Assembly (NCBI GenBank): GCA_029879645.1
Contig: JAOUPX010000023.1
Span: forward strand, 1 to 32,564
DNA from: Nitrospinota bacterium
Lineage (GTDB): Bacteria > Nitrospinota > Nitrospinia > Nitrospinales > Nitrospinaceae
Reading direction: 5' to 3'
DNA length: 32,564 nt
The notes under the pieces are model-generated. The model made no database searches. It saw only the letters and a program-made list of their open reading frames with translations, and was not told the DNA's origin. Each line of letters opens with the position of its first letter. Position 1 is the first letter of the stretch. Below are positions 26,323-32,564 of this stretch, in pieces. The translations under genes and the position numbers were made by a program.

Positions 26323-28830
26323 ATGCCTAAACAATCCAAATCCAACCGCCACCTTCCGACCATTGTTCCGCCGAGACTTCCCGGTGCGGCACGTCGCTCC
26401 CTGGCCCTGTCTCACCGGGGACTGGACTTCCTGCATAAAAGCGACGGCGGCCAGAACCTGGATGTGGTGGTGCGCCCGGCCAGCGGTCAACTGCCATCCA
26501 TTGAGCGCCGGAACGTGGCCTTCTGGATACGGGAAGCGGAGAGGGGAGAACCACAGGCTCAATACAATGTCGGTGTCATGTTTTTCAAGGCCATCGGGGT
26601 GGACCGGGATTACGAAGAAGCGCACCGATGGTTCCTGAAGTCGGCCAATCAGGGATTCGCCAACAGCCAGGGGTTTCTGGGAATTTTGTACGAACAGGGT
26701 CTGGGCGTTGAGCGGGATATGGAGAAGAGCCTGGAATGGTATACCCGGGCCGCGCGTCAGGGCAATCTGGAGGCACAATATAATCTTGGGCGCATGTACT
26801 ACCTGGGGAATGGAGTGGAAAAAAACTTAAAGGAAGCATTTCGCTGGTTCCGGAAAGTGGCCGAGTGCAACCACGCTCCGGCATTGAATCAACTCGGTGT
26901 CATGTATGAAAAGGGAGAAGGGGTATCTCAGGATATCGAACGGGCCTTGAAATGCTATCGGCAATCCGCGGAACAGGGTAATGAGGAGGCCAAGTACAAC
27001 CTCGGAGATTTGTATGAACGGGGAATAGGCGTCACGAAGGATCAGGATCAGGCGATCTATTGGTTCACCCGGGCGGCGGAAGATGGGTTGGATTTGGCGC
27101 AATATAAACTGGGAACGCTGTTCTACTCTGGAGAAGGAGTAGATGTCAGCCCCGGTAAGGGGCTCTACTGGTTGTGCAAAGCGGGCGAGCAGGGCCACGA
27201 GGAAGCCCAGAAGTTTCTTGAAAAAACCGGAGCCGAAGTAGCTTCCACTCCAGAAGAACTGTTGGAAAAAGGTTTGCATTATTTGCAGATCGGTGATTTT
27301 GAAGAAGCCGCCCAGTGGCTGGAAAAAGCCGCGGACCAGAATCACCCGGAGGCGCAAAATTTAATGGGCACCCTCTACGATTTCGGCAAAGGGGTTCCGC
27401 AGGATTCCGAAATGGCCGGACTCTGGTTTCGAAAAGCGGCCGAGCAGAATCATCCCGAAGCGCAATACAATTTGGCGGTCATGTATTTTTTGGGCGAAGG
27501 TTCACGGCGTCATTATCCCTCGGCGTTTGCCTGGTTTGAAAGAGCCATGAGCCAGAACGTTGATCAGGCCGCCATCTTTCTCGGAATTTTATGTGAAAAC
27601 GGCTTGGGAACGGATAAGGACGAGGCTCAGGCGGTCCATTGGTACCGCCAGGCGGCGGAGCAGGGCGATGGGTTTGGCCAGTATCATCTGGCCCGGATGT
27701 TTTATCACGGTAAGGGTGTGGGACAGGATTTTGAGAAATCTCGGTATTGGTATGAGCGGTCCGCCCGGTCAGGGAATGAATACGGCCAATACAATATGGG
27801 CCGCATGTATTACAACGGTCACGGAGTGGAACAAAACCGCTCCAAAGCTCGAGACTGGTTTCGGAAAGCCGCTGAGCAGGGACACGATTTCGCACAATTT
27901 GCTCTCGGTAAAATGTATCGTCAGGGTGATTTGGGATCTCCCGACAAAGTCAAGGCATTGGAATGGATTGAAAAATCCGCCAGCCAGGGAAATGTCTTCG
28001 CGCAGAACCAACTGGGCAAAATGTATGAAAACGGTGAGGGGTGCGAGCAGGATTATGAAAAAGCGTTTCAGTGGTTTCGCAAGGCGGCGGAGCAGGGATC
28101 GGAGCAGGCACAGGACAATCTCGGTATGATGTATTTTGTCGGAAAGGGGGTGCCGCGAGATTTCGACCAGGCCGCGAAATGGTACCGTCGCGCCTCGGGT
28201 CAAAAATCTTCTCTGGCGGCCAGGAACTCTGCGGAACGGCCTGGTATGAAGCCCTTAAAATCCCCGGAGGAAAACCTCGATTGGTTTCTCAAGCTGGCCA
28301 TCTCCGGAGCGCCGGATGCACAGAACCAGGTGGGAATGATTTATGAATCGGATCAGGGAGTTACCCCCAACCTGGAAGCCAGCCTCCACTGGTACGGAAA
28401 GGCCGCCGAGCAGGGACACGAAGGCGCCCAGTATAATATTGGACGCCTGTTGTTTTATGGATTGGGTACCCAGCAGGATCGCGACCGGGGACTGGAATGG
28501 ATTCGTAAGTCAGCGGCGCAGGGATACGCCGATGCCCAGTTGTTTCTCGGGATATCTTATGAAGAAGGTAAAGTGGTTCCCCAGTGCTTTGCCGACGCCG
28601 CAGAATGGTATAGAAAAGCCGCCGAGCAGGGGAAAGAAGTCGCCCAGTACCATCTGGCCAATCTCTATAAAAAAGGCCTGGGAGTGGAAAAAAATATCGA
28701 TGAGGCCTTGAAGTGGTTCCGCCGGGCGGCGGAGCGCGAATTTCTTCCCGCCGTCGGGTCCCTCAAGAAAATCATTCACCAGCAATCCATGTTTCCCCAT
28801 TCGAAGGACAGCACTTCTCCGCAAAACTGA
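26323..28830 (+). CDS. Sel1-like repeat (SLR) protein, about 20 repeats
   Basis: About 36-aa repeats such as AEQGNEEAKYNLGDLYERGIGVTKDQDQAIYWFTRA across the ORF; no obvious signal peptide. Confidence 0.93.
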   Translation: MPKQSKSNRHLPTIVPPRLPGAARRSLALSHRGLDFLHKSDGGQNLDVVVRPASGQLPSIERRNVAFWIREAERGEPQAQYNVGVMFFKAIGVDRDYEEAHRWFLKSANQGFANSQGFLGILYEQGLGVERDMEKSLEWYTRAARQGNLEAQYNLGRMYYLGNGVEKNLKEAFRWFRKVAECNHAPALNQLGVMYEKGEGVSQDIERALKCYRQSAEQGNEEAKYNLGDLYERGIGVTKDQDQAIYWFTRAAEDGLDLAQYKLGTLFYSGEGVDVSPGKGLYWLCKAGEQGHEEAQKFLEKTGAEVASTPEELLEKGLHYLQIGDFEEAAQWLEKAADQNHPEAQNLMGTLYDFGKGVPQDSEMAGLWFRKAAEQNHPEAQYNLAVMYFLGEGSRRHYPSAFAWFERAMSQNVDQAAIFLGILCENGLGTDKDEAQAVHWYRQAAEQGDGFGQYHLARMFYHGKGVGQDFEKSRYWYERSARSGNEYGQYNMGRMYYNGHGVEQNRSKARDWFRKAAEQGHDFAQFALGKMYRQGDLGSPDKVKALEWIEKSASQGNVFAQNQLGKMYENGEGCEQDYEKAFQWFRKAAEQGSEQAQDNLGMMYFVGKGVPRDFDQAAKWYRRASGQKSSLAARNSAERPGMKPLKSPEENLDWFLKLAISGAPDAQNQVGMIYESDQGVTPNLEASLHWYGKAAEQGHEGAQYNIGRLLFYGLGTQQDRDRGLEWIRKSAAQGYADAQLFLGISYEEGKVVPQCFADAAEWYRKAAEQGKEVAQYHLANLYKKGLGVEKNIDEALKWFRRAAEREFLPAVGSLKKIIHQQSMFPHSKDSTSPQN

Positions 28831-28966
28831 CAGCCCATTGTTGTCTGGATATTTTCTCTCCGTATTTCGTAAGGTCAACCCCATTCGCCCGACATATACC
28901 AGTTGCATTTATATATCTATATAGGTCAATATGTTCTGGGAAAGGCTTTATTTGGGGATGATTTCA

Positions 28967-29884
28967 ATGTCACGACAAAATTCAGGAAAGATAATTCTGG
29001 GGATGCTCCTGGTTCTTTTTGGAACCGGAGCTTGGGTGCTACCGGGGTTGTCAGGTTGGGTTCAGGTATTCGCACAGGGTTCAACAGTGATTCGGATCGC
29101 CGGGTCGACCACGGTATTACCCATCGTGTCTCGTGCGGCGGAGCGGTTTCAGTCTCGCCACCCATCGATTAAAATTACTGTCAATGCCGGCGGTTCCGGG
29201 GTGGGCATCCACGGAGCGGGCACGGGGCGGTTTGATATCGGTCTCGCTTCCCGAGAAATAACGCCCAATGAAAATCAGCGTTACGCTTCCCTTCATACGA
29301 CCGTTATCGGGCGCGATGCGGTGGCGTGTGTGGTGTCCTCGGAAATCTTTCACGCCGGGGTGCGCACGCTTTCCAAACGACAGATCGGCTATATTTATCT
29401 CGGCAAAATTACCAATTGGAAGCAAGTTGGGGGTCCCGACCGGCCCATCGTTGTGATTGATAAAGAAACCCACCGCGGTACCCGCCATGTGTTCATGCAC
29501 TACCTGTTCGGAAACTCCAAAGCACGCGCGCCGGGGGCGAGGCTGGTTACGGGATCGAATAATGAAGAGCAGGCCAAGATCGCACAAAGCGATTCGGCCA
29601 TCGGCATGTTGTCCATCGCCTGGATGAATGAGGATGTTGCAGGCATCGGCATCCACGAAGGCGGTCAGGTGATTCAGCCGACTCTGGACAACGTGCGCAA
29701 CGGACGTTTCCCCATCGCCCGCAACCTGAATTTGATCACCGCAGGTCAACCGGCAGGAGCCGTCAAACTATTCATCGATTACCTGCTGAGTGAAGAAGGT
29801 CAGCGATTGGTGGCCGAGAGCGGCTATATCCCCATTCACTCTCCACACGCCGTTTCCAGGGTGGCGGGTTCCCATTCCAAATGA
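28967..29884 (+). CDS. pstS: Phosphate ABC transporter substrate-binding protein
   Basis: Signal region then VIRIAGSTTVLPIVSRAAERFQSRHPSIKITVNAGGSGVGIHGAGTGRFDIGLASREIT; followed by pstC/A/B. ATG 28967 with GGGGA SD; the ORF opens at 28931. Confidence 0.9.
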   Translation: MSRQNSGKIILGMLLVLFGTGAWVLPGLSGWVQVFAQGSTVIRIAGSTTVLPIVSRAAERFQSRHPSIKITVNAGGSGVGIHGAGTGRFDIGLASREITPNENQRYASLHTTVIGRDAVACVVSSEIFHAGVRTLSKRQIGYIYLGKITNWKQVGGPDRPIVVIDKETHRGTRHVFMHYLFGNSKARAPGARLVTGSNNEEQAKIAQSDSAIGMLSIAWMNEDVAGIGIHEGGQVIQPTLDNVRNGRFPIARNLNLITAGQPAGAVKLFIDYLLSEEGQRLVAESGYIPIHSPHAVSRVAGSHSK

Positions 29885-30753
29885 TTCAGCATTCCATGTT
29901 TCACGAAAAAGGACCGGTATTCTGGTGGACCGGTCTGGCCGGTGTCATGGCCGCCGGAACGATTGTGATCCTGTTCGCCAGTCTGGTGATCGAGAGCGTT
30001 CCTGTTTTTAAAGCGGAAGGGATATCCTTTCTCTGGGGAGTGGATTGGTTCGCGGGCGAAAACTATGGAGCCCTGCCGATGATCTTCGGGTCGCTGGCGG
30101 TTACCGGTCTGGCGGTGGTGATGGTCTTGCCGTTTGCCCTGGCGAGCGCCATACTCACCTCGGAGTTTCTTTCTGGGCGGGCGCGGTTGATGGTCAAAGC
30201 GGCCATGGAATTACTGGCGGGGGTGCCCGGCATCATCTATGGATTGATGGGCATTTCTCTTTTAACGATTTGGGTGCGCGACGTGTTCGGGCTCATCGAC
30301 GGCAACACGCTGTTTACTGCCGGACTTTTACTGGCAGTTATGATTCTGCCGACCATCATGACGCTTTCCGAAGATGCCCTGAGTTCGGTGCCCGGCGAAC
30401 TCCGCGACACGGCGTTGAGCCTGGGGCTGACTCGCATGGAAACCGTGACGAAGGTGGTGGTGCCGCAGGCGTTACCCGGTCTGGCCGGAGCGGTGTTCCT
30501 CGGAATAGGCCGCGCCATGGGGGAGACCATCGCGGTCATGCTGGTGATCGGCGGGATCGACCGCCTCCCGCAACCCTGGTTCAACCTGTTTGCGCCCGGT
30601 CAGAGCATTCCCTCCAAGATCGGACGCGAAGCGGCGGAAGCGCTCGGTTTTGACGTGCAATGGAGCGCGCTCATTGCTCTGGGCCTTGTGCTGTTCGTGA
30701 TGGTGATGACGCTCACGTTTGCCGGAAATGTTCTTTTGAGGAAAGCGCGATGA
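29881..30753 (+). CDS. pstC: Phosphate ABC transporter permease
   Basis: MALASAILTSEFLSGRARLMVKAAMELLAGVPGIIYGL-type permease sequence and ALPGLAGAVFLGIGRAMGETIAVMLV (EAA-like loop); ATGA overlap with pstS. Confidence 0.9.
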   Translation: MIQHSMFHEKGPVFWWTGLAGVMAAGTIVILFASLVIESVPVFKAEGISFLWGVDWFAGENYGALPMIFGSLAVTGLAVVMVLPFALASAILTSEFLSGRARLMVKAAMELLAGVPGIIYGLMGISLLTIWVRDVFGLIDGNTLFTAGLLLAVMILPTIMTLSEDALSSVPGELRDTALSLGLTRMETVTKVVVPQALPGLAGAVFLGIGRAMGETIAVMLVIGGIDRLPQPWFNLFAPGQSIPSKIGREAAEALGFDVQWSALIALGLVLFVMVMTLTFAGNVLLRKAR

Positions 30754-31601
30754 ACCGGCGTCTTCTGAAAGAAAGGCTTTCGATGTTCGCTCTTTATGGC
30801 CTCACGGCCGGCGGAGGTCTGATTTTAGCGGTCATTTTAATCACGGTATTCACCAAAGGCGCGCCTGCGCTCAGCGTGTCCTTCCTGTTTGAGGCGTCGC
30901 GCAATTTCGGCCTGGAGGGTGGGATTTTCTACCAGACGCTGGGTACTCTGATTTTAATGGCCGGGGCGGCTCTCGTGTGTCTGCCCGTCGCTTTGGGATC
31001 GGTGTTGTTTCAAACTGAGTTCCTCCACTCTCCGCAACTCAAAAAAATATTTCGTTTGCTGATCTATTCGCTCAATGCCGTGCCCACCATCATTTTCGGT
31101 TTAATCGGCTATCTGTTCTTCGGCGTATTTCTGGAGGCCGGGGTGTCGTGGGTGACCGGGGTTTTGATTCTGGCGGTGATGATTCTGCCGACTCTCCACG
31201 TCAGTATTCACGAAGCGGTGGAGACGATTCCCAAACATTACCGCGAGGCGGGGCTGGCGTTGGGGCTTTCGCCGGGACAACAGATGCGCGCCGTTATTCT
31301 GCCGCAGAGCCTGCATGGCATCGTGACGGGAACCCTGTTGGGACTGGCTCGGGCGGCGGGGGAGACGGCGGCCATCATGTTCACGGCCACCGCGTTTTCC
31401 GGAGTCGATCTGCCGCAGTCGTGGACCGATCCGGTGACCACCTTACAAACACATATTCTGGTGCTGGCGCAGGAAGCGGCCAATCCCGAAGCGCTCACCA
31501 ATGCCTGGGGCGCGGGGCTGGTGCTCCTGGCCATCGTGTTTATTTTGATTACGGCGACTCTCTGGATTCGATCCGGTTTGGAAATGGAGGCGGAACGATG
31601 A
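30750..31601 (+). CDS. pstA: Phosphate ABC transporter permease
   Basis: NAVPTIIFGLIGYLFFGVFLEAG, LPQSLHGIVTGTLLGLARAAGETAAIMFTATAF; ATGA overlap with pstC. Confidence 0.9.
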   Translation: MNRRLLKERLSMFALYGLTAGGGLILAVILITVFTKGAPALSVSFLFEASRNFGLEGGIFYQTLGTLILMAGAALVCLPVALGSVLFQTEFLHSPQLKKIFRLLIYSLNAVPTIIFGLIGYLFFGVFLEAGVSWVTGVLILAVMILPTLHVSIHEAVETIPKHYREAGLALGLSPGQQMRAVILPQSLHGIVTGTLLGLARAAGETAAIMFTATAFSGVDLPQSWTDPVTTLQTHILVLAQEAANPEALTNAWGAGLVLLAIVFILITATLWIRSGLEMEAER

Positions 31602-32305
31602 CCCAAAACTCGTATGCCATTGAGCTGGAACGGGTACGCCTCAGCTATTCCGGTGAGGCGGTGATCGAAACCGCATCCTGCACGGTCCGCAAAAATGCGG
31701 TGACGGCGGTGGTGGGTCCGTCGGGAAGCGGTAAATCCACTTTACTGAGAACCTTGTGCCGCATGAACGACCGCGTACCCGGTTTTCAGGTTGAGGGAAG
31801 CGTGCGGGTTCTGGGCCGCGATATCCATGACCCGGCTCTCAACGTGTATGAACTGCGCAAGCGGGTGGGTATGGTGTTTCAGAAACCCTGTGTGTTTCCG
31901 AAATCGATTGAGGAGAACGTCATCTTTGGATTGAAATTTCACGATTCCCGAACTGGCAGGGATTTCTCCGAAAAATCCGAGCAGGCCCTGCGCGATGCGT
32001 TTTTGTGGGACGAAGTGAAGAACCGTTTGGGTGATCCGGCACATACCCTGTCGCAGGGCCAGCAACAGCGGCTGGCCATGGCGCGCACCCTGGCAGTCGA
32101 TCCCGAAATCCTGCTTATGGACGAACCCACCTCCGCGCTCGATCCCAAATCCTCGAAGGCCATTGAAGATTTGATTCTGTCCCTGAAAGACCGCCACACT
32201 ATCGTGCTGGTGACGCACAACGTCGATCAGGCCGAACGCGTTGCCGACGACCTCATCTGCGTCGACGACAAAACCGTCTGCCACAAACCCTGCCAACGTC
32301 CTTAA
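31598..32305 (+). CDS. pstB: Phosphate ABC transporter ATP-binding protein
   Basis: Walker A GPSGSGKST, signature LSQGQQQRLAMARTL, Walker B ILLMDEPTSALD, H-loop VLVTHN; ATGA overlap with pstA. Confidence 0.92.
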   Translation: MTQNSYAIELERVRLSYSGEAVIETASCTVRKNAVTAVVGPSGSGKSTLLRTLCRMNDRVPGFQVEGSVRVLGRDIHDPALNVYELRKRVGMVFQKPCVFPKSIEENVIFGLKFHDSRTGRDFSEKSEQALRDAFLWDEVKNRLGDPAHTLSQGQQQRLAMARTLAVDPEILLMDEPTSALDPKSSKAIEDLILSLKDRHTIVLVTHNVDQAERVADDLICVDDKTVCHKPCQRP

Positions 32306-32423
32306 CCACCCAGGAATCCGTTGTTTTTATTTATATAGAAAAGTGGCCATAAACCCCTTTAAAAGGTTTGTGGAACCACATATAATTCCGGTTATAGCTG
32401 TTAAACAACTTCCGGATTTAGGG

Positions 32424-32564
32424 ATGAAACGACGTAAGGACGAAAACAGTCAGTTTGTATTTTCGACGGGTGATGAGGCGTTGTCGACTCTGGGGGAGGA
32501 GATCCGCCAGAAGTACCCGGAGATGATGGAGAAATTCGCGCGCCTGCAAACGTCCGATCCGGTG
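32424..32564 (+). CDS. N-terminal fragment of hypothetical protein (3' truncated by window)
   Basis: Open frame MKRRKDENSQFVFSTGDEALSTLGEEIRQKYPEMMEKFARLQTSDPV to window end; no family assigned. Confidence 0.45.
   Translation, partial: MKRRKDENSQFVFSTGDEALSTLGEEIRQKYPEMMEKFARLQTSDPV

Noticed and set aside
30045-30653. 202-aa plus-strand ORF inside pstC
   Set aside because: Out-of-frame shadow within pstC with Gly/Arg/His-rich composition.
31148-31597. N-terminal extension of the pstB ORF
   Set aside because: Gly/Ser/Asp-rich shadow of pstA; true pstB start is the ATGA overlap at 31598.
1-32564. CRISPR array, tRNA/rRNA, prophage or integrative element, defence island
   Set aside because: No regularly spaced repeats, no recognisable tRNA/rRNA sequence, no integrase/transposase/phage structural genes; content is mostly housekeeping and conserved hypothetical.

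Overview
This 32.6 kb window looks like ordinary chromosome: densely packed protein-coding genes on both strands. I recognise no prophage, integrase, transposase gene, CRISPR array, rRNA or tRNA. In order it contains: the C-terminus of an HU-like DNA-binding protein; a patatin-like protein with a multi-TM insertion; a signal-peptide protein with a duplicated periplasmic segment and a possible outer-membrane barrel; two flavin disulfide-reductase family enzymes; a TPR protein; a two-gene unit with a degenerate Rieske-like protein; a SUMF1-fold/molybdopterin-oxidoreductase gene pair; guaB-guaA; a secreted transglutaminase-like protein; a class II (B12-dependent) ribonucleotide reductase; a TPR/SUMF1-lipoprotein pair; an internally duplicated membrane protein; a periplasmic coiled-coil-like protein; a methyltransferase; a J-domain/Sel1-repeat pair; and a tightly overlapping pstSCAB operon. 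The strongest non-coding signal is a pair of NrdR-box-like palindromes exactly 32 bp apart upstream of nrdJ, with the first filling the -35/-10 spacer. Other leads are the atypical Cys/His pattern of the Rieske-like protein, the overlapping SUMF1/Mo-enzyme pair, the J-domain/Sel1 pair, the duplicated unknown membrane protein, and a perfect DnaA-box dyad followed by a T-tract. I did not find a clear multi-gene novel defence or mobile system. The taxon is not established; the content would suit a Nitrospinota-like or other marine Gram-negative bacterium, but that is only an impression.
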